DNA of 44,817 bases from JAEUIZ01 sp046155605. Lineage in GTDB: Bacteria; Planctomycetota; Phycisphaerae; Phycisphaerales; UBA1924. The notes beneath the pieces were generated by a model. The model was not told where the DNA came from. It did no database searches and worked only from the letters and a program-made list of their open reading frames with translations. Position 1 is the stretch's first letter. Each line of letters opens with the position of its first letter. Positions 1-8,490 of this stretch are shown here, one piece after another. The stretch is from NCBI GenBank assembly GCA_046155605.1, contig JBJXFQ010000001.1, positions 1 to 44,817 of the forward strand. Reading direction: 5' to 3'. A program made the translations under genes and the position numbers.

Positions 1-1
1 C

Positions 2-52
2 GACTTTATCTGCTTCACCAACGCCTACGCGGCCGGCTGCTCGGCTCCGTAA
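2..52 (+). CDS. C-terminal fragment of an exported protein with a cysteine-containing dockerin-like tail (partial)
   Basis: Only the last 16 codons and the TAA stop lie in the window. They read DFICFTNAYAAGCSAP, which nearly matches the end of the P-domain protein at 37179-37928 (DFICYANAFAAGCSAP). That tail is the second half of a dockerin-like calcium-loop repeat found on several exported proteins here. The body and function of this protein are outside the window. The identification rests on the tail alone, but the reading frame and stop are clear. Confidence 0.7.
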   Translation, partial: DFICFTNAYAAGCSAP

Positions 53-170
53 GGCGAACCCGATTGCAGTCTCGAACTCGTGGGCGCGCTCCAAGCGGGG
101 CGCGCCCGCTTTGTTGATGGAGGGGCACGGATTCGGGCGCGAGAGGGATTGCGCCGCGAATAGATGGTGG

Positions 171-1517
171 TTACGCCGGCTTGGCGATGGCGCGGCCCAC
201 GGAGTAGTACCAGAACCCGCGTTCGGCGAGTTGGGTGCGGCGATAGAGGTTGCGGCCGTCAAAGACGACTTTGCCGCGCATGATCTGAGCGAGCCGCGCG
301 AAGTCTGGGCTCTTGAACTCGTCCCAATCGGTGCAGACGACGAGCGCGTCGGCGCCCTTGGCGGCCTCGTACATGTCATCAAGGATCACCGGCCCCGCGC
401 CGAGTTCGCGGCGTGCGTTCTCGTTGGCCACGGGATCGAAGGCGCGGATGATCGCGCCATAGCCCAGCGCCTTGCGGATGAGCGTGAGCGCCGGGGCCTC
501 GCGGATGTCGTCGGTCTTGGGCTTGAAGGCGATGCCCCAGAAGGCGAGGGTCTTGCCCGAGAGCCCGCCGGCGTTCTTGAAGTGCTCCTGGAACTTATTG
601 AAGAAGCGGTCGCGTTGGCGCTGGTTGGCCTCGTGGACGGCCTTGGAGACCGGCACCGGCACGCCGCGGGTCTCGCCCATCATGATGCAAGCGAGGGTGT
701 CCTTGGGGAAGCAGGAGCCGCCGTAGCCGAGGCCGGGGTAGAGGAAGGCGTTGCCGATGCGTTTGTCGGAGCACATGCCTTCGCGGACGCGTCCGATGTC
801 GGCGCCATAGGCCTCGCAGAGGTTGGCCATCTCGTTGATGAAGGAGATCTTGGTGGCGAGGAAGTTGTTGGAGGCGTACTTGACCATCTCAGCGGAGACG
901 ACGTCCATGAGGAAGATGGGGTGGCCGTTACGGACGAAGGGGTCGTAGAGGTCCTTGAAGGCGGCACCGGTGGCGTCGTCGTCGACGCCCACGACCACGC
1001 GATCGGGCTTCATGAAGTCGTCGATGGCGGCCCCCTCCTTGAGGAACTCGGGGTTGTCGGCGACCTTGAAGGGGATGTCGGCACCGGCGCGGGCGCGGAT
1101 GCGGTCGCGGACGGCGAGGGTGGTGCCGACGGGCACCGTTGATTTCATGACGATGACTTTGGGCGACTGCTTGGGCCCGAGGCTCTTGAGGACGTCGGCG
1201 ATGTCGTCCGAGGCGGAGTTGATGTATTTGAGGTCCGTGTGCCCGCGCTCATCGGAGGGCGTGCCGACGCAGATGAAGATCATGTCGGCGTCGCGGTAGG
1301 CCTTGGCCTTGTCGGTGGTGAAGGTGAGGCGTTTGGCGGCGACGTTGTGGGCCATCATCTCGGTGAGGCCCGGCTCGTAGATGGGGCAGACGCCGTTGTT
1401 GAGTTTATCGATTTTGGGGCCATCGACGTCGAGGCAGACGACGTGGTTGCCGGTGTTGGCGAAGCAGACGCCGGTGACGAGGCCGACGTAACCGGTACCG
1501 ACCATGGTGAGGCGCAT
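171..1517 (-). CDS. ugd: UDP-glucose 6-dehydrogenase
   Basis: 448 residues, the usual length for the family. The enzyme oxidises UDP-glucose to UDP-glucuronate with two NAD+, feeding cell-surface polysaccharide synthesis in the cytoplasm. The N-terminal Rossmann fold starts at residue 1 with VGTGYVGLVTG. Next come STVPVGTT near 126-133 and NPEFLKEGAA near 155-164. The catalytic cysteine is C269 in GYGGSCFPKD, and the UDP-binding C-terminal domain contains AFWGIAFKPKTDDIREAP. The ATG start fits the fold exactly. It is transcribed away from the methyltransferase gene at 1656, and no polysaccharide operon accompanies it. All key motifs are present, so the call is firm. Confidence 0.97.
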   Translation of the reverse strand: MRLTMVGTGYVGLVTGVCFANTGNHVVCLDVDGPKIDKLNNGVCPIYEPGLTEMMAHNVAAKRLTFTTDKAKAYRDADMIFICVGTPSDERGHTDLKYINSASDDIADVLKSLGPKQSPKVIVMKSTVPVGTTLAVRDRIRARAGADIPFKVADNPEFLKEGAAIDDFMKPDRVVVGVDDDATGAAFKDLYDPFVRNGHPIFLMDVVSAEMVKYASNNFLATKISFINEMANLCEAYGADIGRVREGMCSDKRIGNAFLYPGLGYGGSCFPKDTLACIMMGETRGVPVPVSKAVHEANQRQRDRFFNKFQEHFKNAGGLSGKTLAFWGIAFKPKTDDIREAPALTLIRKALGYGAIIRAFDPVANENARRELGAGPVILDDMYEAAKGADALVVCTDWDEFKSPDFARLAQIMRGKVVFDGRNLYRRTQLAERGFWYYSVGRAIAKPA

Positions 1518-1655
1518 GCGGGTGCTCTCTTGGGAAAGTGCGGATGTGGGGGCGGAGTTTACGCCCGTCCGAATATCGGCGATCCCGGAGGCCTACGACA
1601 GCCGGTCGGCGAGGGTTCGGGATGCGGGCGAGGTCGTGCCGTACACTGGCGGCCC

Positions 1656-2522
1656 ATGCCCAAGAGGCCCACGCCCAAACAGCCCATGTCGAAACAGCCC
1701 ACGACGAAGCGACAGGCTCCGCCGGATCGGCACGTTCTCTATCAGCGCGCCGTGCAATGCGTTGAGGCGGAGATCGACTTTGTCGATGAGACCTTTCGCG
1801 CGCTGCGCGGGCGGCAGGCCAAGCGGCTGCGCGAGGACTTCTGCGGGACCGCGGCGACGAGTTGTGAATGGGCGCGGCGCGGGGCGGGGCGAACGGCGGT
1901 CGGGCTTGACCTCGATCGCGCGACGCTGGATTGGGGCCTGCGGCATAACGTGGGACGGCTGAAGCCGGCGCAGGCGGCGGGGGTGACGCTGCATTGCCGC
2001 AACGTGCTCGAACCGGGGCCAGGCGCGGGCGCGATGGACGCGATCCTCGCGATGAACTTCAGTTACTGGGTCTTCGAGCAGCGGGAGACGCTGCGCGAGT
2101 ATTTCGCGTCGGTGCGGCGGAGCCTGGCGCGGGACGGGGTGTTCTTTCTGGACTTCTTCGGCGGGTGGGAGAGCATGAGGCCGCAGAAAGAGAAGCGTCC
2201 GATCCAGGGCGGCGGGAAGAACGGTCGCGGGTTCATCTATTGGTGGGAGCAGGCGAGTTTCGACCCGATCACGCACCGGATGGTCTGCCACATCAGTTTC
2301 AGCGTGCCCGGGAAGTGGCGGCTGCGGCGGGCGTTCACCTACACATGGCGGCTATGGAATCTGCCGGAGATCCGCGAGGTGCTGGCGGAGGCGGGATTCA
2401 AGCGATCGTCGGTCTATTGGGAGGGGGACGACAACAAGGGCGGGGGCAACGGCATCTTCACGCTGACGGAGGCCGCGGAGGCGGACCCGTGCGTAGTGGC
2501 ATACCTCGTGGCGGAGCGGTAG
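1656..2522 (+). CDS. Class I SAM-dependent methyltransferase
   Basis: 288 residues from the ATG at 1656; the open frame continues upstream, but that part is antisense to ugd. The first 20 or so residues are a low-complexity basic stretch (repeats of KxPTxKQP), so translation could also begin at an internal ATG. The SAM-binding core has motif I as DFCGTAATSCEWARRG followed by VGLDLD, and a later motif AILAMNFSYW. The substrate cannot be inferred. It ends 31 bp before the polyprenyl synthase gene on the same strand, so a quinone or isoprenoid substrate is possible but unproven. Confidence 0.85.
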   Translation: MPKRPTPKQPMSKQPTTKRQAPPDRHVLYQRAVQCVEAEIDFVDETFRALRGRQAKRLREDFCGTAATSCEWARRGAGRTAVGLDLDRATLDWGLRHNVGRLKPAQAAGVTLHCRNVLEPGPGAGAMDAILAMNFSYWVFEQRETLREYFASVRRSLARDGVFFLDFFGGWESMRPQKEKRPIQGGGKNGRGFIYWWEQASFDPITHRMVCHISFSVPGKWRLRRAFTYTWRLWNLPEIREVLAEAGFKRSSVYWEGDDNKGGGNGIFTLTEAAEADPCVVAYLVAER

Positions 2523-2553
2523 GAGGCGGGGAACGGGGACTACGCTTGCCCTG

Positions 2554-3597
2554 ATGTCATCACTTCTACGAATGCCGACGAGTTTGAGGGGGCTCCAGGC
2601 CGAGATCGCCGGGGCGTTGGCGCGGGTGCAGCGGGTCTTTGACGAGCAACTGGCGTCGGACTTGCCGCCGGTGTCGCGATTGTGCGGGCATGTCGAGCGG
2701 TATCGAGGGAAGATGCTCAGGCCGACGCTGGTGCTGGCATGCGGCATGGCGGCGGCGGGGGAGGCGGGGGAGCCGGCGGCGGAAGCGAAGGGCGGCGAAG
2801 GGAGGCGGGGTGCGATCGGTCACGAGCACATCGTCTGCGGGGCGGTGTGCGAGATGATCCACATGGCCACGCTTGTCCACGACGACGTGCTGGACGAATC
2901 GGACACGCGGCGACGGGCACCGACGATCAACGGGATGAACGGGAACGAGACGGCGGTGATCCTGGGGGACTATCTCATCGCCGGGGCGTACCACTTGTGC
3001 TCGCAACTTGACACCCAGGCGGTGGCGTTGGAGGTGGGCCGGGTGAGCATGACGCTGTGCGCCGGGGAGTTGCTGCAACTGAGCCGTCGGGGCGACCTCT
3101 CGCTGGATGAGCCGACGTACTTTGAGATCGTGGATCGGAAGACGGCGGCGCTGATCGCGCTGTCGTGCGGTCTTGGGGCGCGGTGCTCGGGTGCCGGTGC
3201 GGGCGTGGTGGCGCGGTTCGAGCAGTTCGGGCGCGAACTGGGCGTGGCGTTCCAGATTCAGGACGACCTCTTGGACCTGACGGGCCGATCGAGCGAGTTG
3301 GGCAAGCCGACGGGGAAGGACCTCGAGAAGGGGAAGTTGACGCTGCCGATCATCCATCACCTGGCGACGGCGGTGCCGCTGGAGCGGGGGCGGACGCTGC
3401 GGTTGCTCGAAAGCCCGGTGCGCGAGCGCGAGCAACTGGCGGCGGCACTCGAGCGGTCGGGGTCGGTCGAGCACGCCCGCCGCGTGGCGCTGGAGCGAGT
3501 CGAACGCGGGAAACGGGCGATCGAGGCGGTCCCGGAATCGGCGGCCAAGTCGCTGCTGATGCTGATGGCGGACGCGGTGGTGGATCGGACGATGTGA
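2554..3597 (+). CDS. Polyprenyl diphosphate synthase (trans-isoprenyl, E-type)
   Basis: 347 residues. The family condenses isopentenyl diphosphate with allylic diphosphates, giving precursors for quinone side chains or other isoprenoids. The first aspartate-rich motif is DDVLD (D110, D111, D114) followed by the TRRR arginines; the second is QIQDDLLD (D237, D238, D241), followed by GKPTGKDLEKGKLTLP. A Gly/Ala/Glu-rich insertion of about 20 residues (65-88) follows the substrate-binding segment GKMLRPTLVLACG. The residues before the first motif (H104, T106, H109) are small or polar apart from the histidines, so chain length is not obvious. Octaprenyl or heptaprenyl synthase would be typical. 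Confidence 0.93.
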   Translation: MSSLLRMPTSLRGLQAEIAGALARVQRVFDEQLASDLPPVSRLCGHVERYRGKMLRPTLVLACGMAAAGEAGEPAAEAKGGEGRRGAIGHEHIVCGAVCEMIHMATLVHDDVLDESDTRRRAPTINGMNGNETAVILGDYLIAGAYHLCSQLDTQAVALEVGRVSMTLCAGELLQLSRRGDLSLDEPTYFEIVDRKTAALIALSCGLGARCSGAGAGVVARFEQFGRELGVAFQIQDDLLDLTGRSSELGKPTGKDLEKGKLTLPIIHHLATAVPLERGRTLRLLESPVREREQLAAALERSGSVEHARRVALERVERGKRAIEAVPESAAKSLLMLMADAVVDRTM

Positions 3598-3601
3598 ACG
3601 A

Positions 3602-3638
3602 AGAAGGGACGAGGGGACGGAGGGACGAGGGGACGAAG
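3602..3638. repeat. Low-complexity GGGACGA-type tract
   Basis: Directly after the polyprenyl synthase stop, the sequence is built from variants of a 7-8 bp unit, GGGACGAG / GGGACGGA / GGGACGAAG. A related tract in reverse complement, CGTCCCTTCGTCCCTCAGTC, lies at about 30600-30626 upstream of ybaB. These look like copies of an intergenic low-complexity repeat. No function is evident. Confidence 0.5.
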
Positions 3639-3714
3639 TGTCCGATTGCTTGCACGATCGGCTCAAGAATGATGCCTCGGAGGGGCGGGGTACCCAGGAA
3701 CAAGCACCGAGACC

Positions 3715-4785
3715 ATGGATCGAGCGCCGAACATCGCGGTGGTGGGGGCAACCGGGGCGGTGGGGCGCGAGTGCCTATCGATCCTGGAGCAACGCGGGTT
3801 TGCGCACGGGTCGATCAGGCTGCTCGCGTCGGCACGGTCGGCGGGAACGAGGCTGCGCTATCGCGGCACGGAGCACGAGATCACCGAACTCGGCCCACAA
3901 TCGTTCGAGGGTGTTGACCTCGCGTTTTTCGCGGCGGGATCGGGCACGTCGCGGGAGTTCGTGCCGCGCGCCGTTGCCGCGGGATGCACGGCGATCGACA
4001 AATCGTCGGCGCACCGCTCGGATCCGGCGGCGACCTTGGCGATTCCCGAGGTGAATCGCGCGGCGCTCGCAGGGCTGAAGCGCGGCGCGATCATCGCGGT
4101 GCCCAACTGCTCGACGATCATCCTCCTCATCGCGGTCGAGCCGCTGCGACGCTTCGGGATCGAGCGGATAGTGGTCTCGACGTATCAGGCGGCGTCGGGC
4201 GCGGGCGCGGCAGCGATGCAGGAGTTGGAGGATCAGACGCGGGATGTGCTGGCGGGCAAGCCGGCCGTGCCACGCGTCTTCGCCGAGCCCTGCGCGTTCA
4301 ACGTCTTCTCGCACGATTCGACGATGGATTCGGCGAGCGGGCTGAACGCGGAGGAGGCGAAGTTCACGAGCGAAACACGCCGACTGTGGAGCCGGTCGCG
4401 GGGCGGCGGGACGGGGAACGAGGGCGAAGCGGTCTGGATCAACGCGACGTGCGTGCGGGTTCCGGTGATGCGCGGTCACAGCGAGTCGGTGTGCCTGACG
4501 CTGCGCAAGCCCATCAGCGAGGGCGTGCTCCGCGAAGCGTTCGCGGGTGGCGAATCGATCCGCGTTGTCGACGATCGAGCGGCCAACCGATTCCCGACGC
4601 CCCTGAACGCCAGCGGTGGGGACGAGGTTCTCGTCGGGCGGATTCGTCCCGACGTGTCGCAGGGGGTGGAGCGTGACGGATCGTGCCGCGGATGGAATCT
4701 CTTCATCTCGGGCGATCAGTTACGGCTCGGCGCGGCGTTGACAGCGGTCAAGATCGCAGAGGAGTTGGCGCGCCGGGGAACCTAA
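3715..4785 (+). CDS. asd: Aspartate-semialdehyde dehydrogenase
   Basis: 356 residues, typical length. It reduces aspartyl phosphate to aspartate semialdehyde with NADPH, the branch point to lysine/diaminopimelate, threonine and methionine. The NADP-binding loop is VVGATGAVGREC (residues 9-20), the nucleophile is C132 in VPNCSTI, Q158 lies in TYQAASG and the general base is H255 in RGHSESV. These match the bacterial family. Residues 226-240 carry a glycine-rich stretch. The ATG at 3715 gives an N-terminus ending directly at the Rossmann strand. It stands about 120 bp from its neighbour and is probably transcribed separately. Confidence 0.95.
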   Translation: MDRAPNIAVVGATGAVGRECLSILEQRGFAHGSIRLLASARSAGTRLRYRGTEHEITELGPQSFEGVDLAFFAAGSGTSREFVPRAVAAGCTAIDKSSAHRSDPAATLAIPEVNRAALAGLKRGAIIAVPNCSTIILLIAVEPLRRFGIERIVVSTYQAASGAGAAAMQELEDQTRDVLAGKPAVPRVFAEPCAFNVFSHDSTMDSASGLNAEEAKFTSETRRLWSRSRGGGTGNEGEAVWINATCVRVPVMRGHSESVCLTLRKPISEGVLREAFAGGESIRVVDDRAANRFPTPLNASGGDEVLVGRIRPDVSQGVERDGSCRGWNLFISGDQLRLGAALTAVKIAEELARRGT

Positions 4786-4827
4786 CGGCGAGCGTACTAA
4801 TCTGACGAAAAATATCGATATTGCCAC

Positions 4828-4855
4828 TTGCGAAACTGTGAAGATTTGGTAATTT
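4828..4855 (+). promoter_or_regulatory. Putative promoter of the H-X9-DG prepilin-like gene, with nearby AT-rich palindrome
   Basis: In a conspicuously AT-rich stretch between asd and the prepilin-like gene, TTGCGA (4828-4833) and TAATTT (4850-4855) are separated by 16 bp, a plausible sigma-70 pair. A perfect 12-bp palindrome, AATATCGATATT, lies just upstream at 4811-4822 and could bind a regulator. Both are pattern matches only. Confidence 0.35.
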
Positions 4856-4916
4856 GGAACGGTCGTGGGGTTTGTAGGCGTCGGTCTGGATCGATGCTCG
4901 ATACGGAGGTCTGGCT

Positions 4917-5951
4917 ATGCCGAGCGCTCGCCGGTGCTATCGCGCGTTCACACTGATCGAGTTGTTGGTGGTGATCGCGATCATCGCGTTGCTGCTGGGC
5001 ATTCTGCTCCCTGCGCTGTCGGACGCGCGGAACAGCGCGCGGGCGACCAAAGAAGCGGCGGGGTGCAGGCAGATGCTGCTGGGCTGGACGTCGTACAGCA
5101 GCATCTATAAGGAAACGATCATCCCCGGCTATATCAACTGGTCATGGGCGCATCCGCACACGGGTCGCGTCAACATGATGCCTGTTGATCCTGCCGACGG
5201 CTCGAGACTGATGGAGGGCGACGTCATCAAGTCGTGGCCCTGGCGGCTCATCTCACTCACCGACTTCCCGGTCGAGGCGATCCAGGGCGATCGCGCGACG
5301 GCCAGCATCTTCCGCGACAGGTCCAAGGCACCCACCGGCGGCACCAACACCAATATCTATGACAGCACCGACCGCTTCCAATACGCCATCACCAAGCATC
5401 CGACCTTCGGCTACAACAGCGCGTACGTCGGCGGGCACTACGGCTGGGGCGCGTTCCCGAACGGCAACGGCAACGGCGATCCGCCGCCCACGCTCTCGCA
5501 GGGCGGGCGGTTCTATGTCCAGAAACTGTCGCAGATCCAGTTTGTCGATCGACTCACGATCTATGCCGGAGGACGCGAGAAGGACGTGATGACGACGGGC
5601 CGCTCGACGTGCGGGTACACGGGGAATGTGGTCCCGATGGCCAAGGGAGATCTCTTCGTGCCGGGCGCGGCCCATATCTCCCCGCCCAAGGTCGGGTTCC
5701 CTCTCCGCGGCATCGGGGGCGCGGCACCGACGGCGTGGAGCGCCTCCGACAAGTTTGACGCCACGGAGCCGAGCATCTCCTGGGGCAACGTCTACTTCCG
5801 TCACAAGGGCAAGGCCGTGGTCGGAATGCCCGACGGACACGTCGAGATGAAGGACATCAAGGCGATGCGCGACATGACGCGGTGGTCGAACTATGCCCGC
5901 AAGGTGGGTACGACGCCCGCGGCGGACTGGAACTTCACGCCAGGGCCGTGA
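4917..5951 (+). CDS. Type II secretion/type IV pilin-like protein with H-X9-DG C-terminal domain
   Basis: 344 residues. The N-terminus is a prepilin signal: a short basic leader, then FTLIELLVVIAIIALLLGILLPAL, with the hydrophobic helix and the conserved glutamate five residues into the mature protein. The C-terminal part has H296 followed by nine residues and D306-G307 (RHKGKAVVGMPDGHV), the H-X9-DG motif typical of the large planctomycete pseudopilin-like family. Strong ribosome-binding site GGAGG lies 7 nt before ATG 4917. These proteins occur in many copies per planctomycete genome; the individual role is unknown, but assembly by a type II secretion/pilus-like machine in the periplasm is expected. 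Confidence 0.92.
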   Translation: MPSARRCYRAFTLIELLVVIAIIALLLGILLPALSDARNSARATKEAAGCRQMLLGWTSYSSIYKETIIPGYINWSWAHPHTGRVNMMPVDPADGSRLMEGDVIKSWPWRLISLTDFPVEAIQGDRATASIFRDRSKAPTGGTNTNIYDSTDRFQYAITKHPTFGYNSAYVGGHYGWGAFPNGNGNGDPPPTLSQGGRFYVQKLSQIQFVDRLTIYAGGREKDVMTTGRSTCGYTGNVVPMAKGDLFVPGAAHISPPKVGFPLRGIGGAAPTAWSASDKFDATEPSISWGNVYFRHKGKAVVGMPDGHVEMKDIKAMRDMTRWSNYARKVGTTPAADWNFTPGP

Positions 5952-5955
5952 GGCT

Positions 5956-6099
5956 GAGTACGCAGCGGTCACGGAGGTCACGCAGAGAAGTGGGGGAAGG
6001 GCGCGGCGTGGGCCGATCGTGCCGCCTCGAATTCCGATCCTTCACCTCTTCACCTCTTCACCGCGTCCTCCGCGTGAACTCGGCGAACTCTGCGTACTC
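5956..6099. repeat. Imperfect long inverted repeat with internal 8-bp tandem repeat
   Basis: The gap between the prepilin-like gene and tyrS is framed by GAGTACGCAG (5956-5965) and its exact complement CTGCGTACTC (6090-6099). The adjoining sequence is partly self-complementary in meaning: GGTCACGGAGGTCACGCAGAG on the left resembles the reverse complement of the right side (CACGCGGAGGACGCGG). Inside, CTTCACCT is repeated in tandem (6040-6063, last copy CTTCACCG). It resembles intergenic palindromic repeat elements and could act as an RNA stem between the two genes. Confidence 0.5.
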
Positions 6100-6107
6100 T
6101 TGCCCCC

Positions 6108-7619
6108 ATGCCGATTGACCTGATCGACGAACTCCGCTGGCGGGGGCTGATCCACCAATGCACGGATGAGGCTGGGCTGCGCGCGCACCTGGCATCAGGC
6201 ACGCGCTCGATCTACGCGGGCTTCGATCCGACGGCCGATTCCGTGACGATCGGGAACCTCGTCCCGATCATGATGCTCGTGCATGTGCAGCGGGCCGGGC
6301 ACGAGCCGGTGGTCGTCATGGGCGGGGGCACGGGCCTCATCGGCGATCCGTCGGGCAAGTCCGCCGAGCGGCAACTGATGACCGAGGAGACGGTGCGGAG
6401 GAACGTCGAGGCGATCCGGCCGATCTTTGAGCGGGTCTTTGCCAATGCCGCGGCGGCCGAGGGGCGGAACGGTGCGACACACGGAGGCGCGGCACGCACG
6501 CCGCCGATCCTCAACAACCTCGACTGGCTCGGCAAACTCGGCTATCTCGAAGCCCTCCGCGACATCGGCAAGCACTTCTCCGTCAACATGATGATCCAGA
6601 AAGACTCGGTGCGGGCACGGCTCCACGAGCGCGACCAGGGCATCTCGTACACCGAGTTCTCGTACATGATCCTCCAGAGTTACGACTATCTTGTGCTCTT
6701 CCGCGACTTCGCGAAGCACGGCCTGCCGCGACCTGTGACGCTGCAGATGGGCGGGAGTGACCAGTGGGGGAATATTGTCTCGGGCGGCGACCTCATTCAT
6801 GGCGAATATTGGCTGCGGGTGGCAGATTCGGTGCGTGCGCGCGGTGTGGAGAAGGAGCTGCCAGGGGGCAGGATGTATCAGCCCGGCCGCTCAGAGATTG
6901 AGCGCCCCGATACCTTCGGCCTCACCGCGCCGCTCGTCACCAAGGCCGACGGCGGGAAGTTCGGCAAGACAGAATCCGGCGCGATCTGGCTGACCGCGCC
7001 CGCCGGGCCAAGCGATACGAGCAAGGCGCGCACGTCGGCGTACGCGTACTACCAGTTCTGGCTCAACGCGTCGGACGCGGACGCGGGGCGATACCTCCGC
7101 ATTTTTACGCTGCTGCCGAAAGAGCGGATCGAGGCGATCGAGGCGGAGCACGCGAAGGACCCGTCGCAGCGGCTGGCGCAGCGGGAACTGGCGCGGGCGG
7201 CGACGGCGCTGCTGCACGGGACGCAGGCGGTTGAGCACGCGGAGAGCGCGGCGAAGGCGCTGTTTTCGGGCGACATCGTGAGTTTGCCCGAGGCGACGCT
7301 GCGCGAGGCGCTGGCCGAGGCACCTTCGAGCACTCACGACAAGGCGCTGCTCGCTGGGGGCACGAGCGCGGGCGGCACGAGTGCCGACGGCGGCGCGGCG
7401 CTCGAAGGCCTCAGCGCGGCAGACCTGGTCGCGCTGTCGTCGCTGGTGAAGGAGCACAGCAAGTCGGAAGCGCGGCAACTGGTGAAGGAGGGGTCGATCT
7501 CGGTCAACGGGCGCAAGATCGGGCCGCAGGATCGCTTCACGCCGCGCGACCTGTTGCACGGGTCGATCCTCGCGGTGCGTCGCGGGAAGAAGGCGTGGCA
7601 CCTGCTGAAGTGGGAGTGA
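6108..7619 (+). CDS. tyrS: Tyrosyl-tRNA synthetase
   Basis: 503 residues, longer than the usual ~420. It charges tRNA-Tyr with tyrosine. The class I core starts at YAGFDPTADS (36-45). The HIGH motif is unusual: TIGN at 47-50 in place of HxGH. GGGTGLIGDPSGKSAER follows near residue 74. QMGGSDQWGNI is the tyrosine/tRNA region, KFGKTESG is the KMSKS-type loop, and an S4 RNA-binding domain (EARQLVKEGSISVNGRKI) ends the protein. Extra length comes from a Gly/Ala/Ser-rich linker around 412-430 and a segment around 110-125. ATG 6108 places the fold correctly. The enzyme is essential unless a second tyrS exists elsewhere. Confidence 0.95.
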   Translation: MPIDLIDELRWRGLIHQCTDEAGLRAHLASGTRSIYAGFDPTADSVTIGNLVPIMMLVHVQRAGHEPVVVMGGGTGLIGDPSGKSAERQLMTEETVRRNVEAIRPIFERVFANAAAAEGRNGATHGGAARTPPILNNLDWLGKLGYLEALRDIGKHFSVNMMIQKDSVRARLHERDQGISYTEFSYMILQSYDYLVLFRDFAKHGLPRPVTLQMGGSDQWGNIVSGGDLIHGEYWLRVADSVRARGVEKELPGGRMYQPGRSEIERPDTFGLTAPLVTKADGGKFGKTESGAIWLTAPAGPSDTSKARTSAYAYYQFWLNASDADAGRYLRIFTLLPKERIEAIEAEHAKDPSQRLAQRELARAATALLHGTQAVEHAESAAKALFSGDIVSLPEATLREALAEAPSSTHDKALLAGGTSAGGTSADGGAALEGLSAADLVALSSLVKEHSKSEARQLVKEGSISVNGRKIGPQDRFTPRDLLHGSILAVRRGKKAWHLLKWE

Positions 7620-7662
7620 CGCAGATTTAGGCTGATTTCGCGTTGTTGACGCCTCGCGCCCA

Positions 7663-7705
7663 TGACGCCGAGGATGAGTGAGGCCTTGCGAACGAATCCT
7701 CGGGT
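7663..7705. repeat. 43-bp dispersed stem-loop repeat, copy 1
   Basis: Starts TGACGCCGAGGATGAG and ends AACGAATCCTCGGGT. It shares 40 of 43 positions with the copy at 12600-12642. CCGAGGAT near the left end and ATCCTCGG near the right end are exact complements, so each copy can form an 8-bp stem with a loop of about 23 nt. It lies between tyrS and the convergent zinc-ribbon gene. Confidence 0.7.
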
Positions 7706-7737
7706 TGGCGCACCCGAGCCTTCGCTCGAAGTCTCGC

Positions 7738-8478
7738 TCAGACTCGGCGTCGTCCACACTCCGGACAGGTTGTCGAACTGGCGCCAACGAGGTCGTAGCC
7801 GCACGACGCGCAGAGCCCGGCACGGGTGCGTCGCGCGGCGATGATGCCGCGGACCCACGCGGGCGTCGCCGGAATCCACGCGAGCGACCAGAGGAAGGCG
7901 ATGGCGGCGAGGGCAGCCGCCGTGGAATGCGCGACGCCGGGCCAGATGATGCGGCGATAGCGAATATCACGAGTTGCGAGAAGGTCGATCCACGCATAAC
8001 GCAGGATGAGGTATGTGCGACCGATTGCGTGCGTAAATCGAGAGCGTGCCTCCGCGATCTGCTCTGGCGTCAGTGCGCTGCCGCCGACGAATCGAACCGA
8101 AGCGTCGTGCGATTCAAGGGTGGGAGCCCAGAAACCGCTTTCGAGTTCCTGCACGTTGACCGTTATCGTCAGCGTGCGAGTGGGGTTTTCTTGCAGGGCG
8201 CGAGTTGCCTCATCCCAGCTTTCGATATTTGGCCATAGGAGGCGCATCTGATTGTCGTCGGAGAAAGTCGCGACCGCGTCAAAGGCACGCCGCAGCGAGC
8301 CGGCCCCATAGTAATGGCCTCGAAGCGCGGTCCCGACCGTCGAGGTTCCCCATTCAAATGGCCCGCCGCGTGGGAGGCGAAAGGCGTCAACCACGAGCGC
8401 CGTGCCCAACAACACCGTCGCCAGCGGATTCACGATGATCCGTCTGAATCGCCAGCATCGTGTTGCTCGTCCGCTCAT
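7738..8478 (-). CDS. Membrane protein with C-terminal zinc ribbon, function unknown
   Basis: 246 residues from ATG 8478; a GTG at 8487 is an alternative. There is a hydrophobic segment near the N-terminus (PLATVLLGTALVVDAF) and another around residues 185-205 (AAALAAIAFLWSLAWIP). The C-terminus is a four-cysteine zinc ribbon, CASCGYDLVG followed by CPECG. This CGYDL...CPECG ending is common on otherwise unrelated planctomycete membrane proteins. The middle region is probably extracytoplasmic. The gene begins 12 bp after the stop of the double-thioredoxin gene on the same strand, so the two are probably co-transcribed. No enzymatic motif is visible. Confidence 0.8.
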   Translation of the reverse strand: MSGRATRCWRFRRIIVNPLATVLLGTALVVDAFRLPRGGPFEWGTSTVGTALRGHYYGAGSLRRAFDAVATFSDDNQMRLLWPNIESWDEATRALQENPTRTLTITVNVQELESGFWAPTLESHDASVRFVGGSALTPEQIAEARSRFTHAIGRTYLILRYAWIDLLATRDIRYRRIIWPGVAHSTAAALAAIAFLWSLAWIPATPAWVRGIIAARRTRAGLCASCGYDLVGASSTTCPECGRRRV

Positions 8479-8490
8479 TGCGGCCACCAA

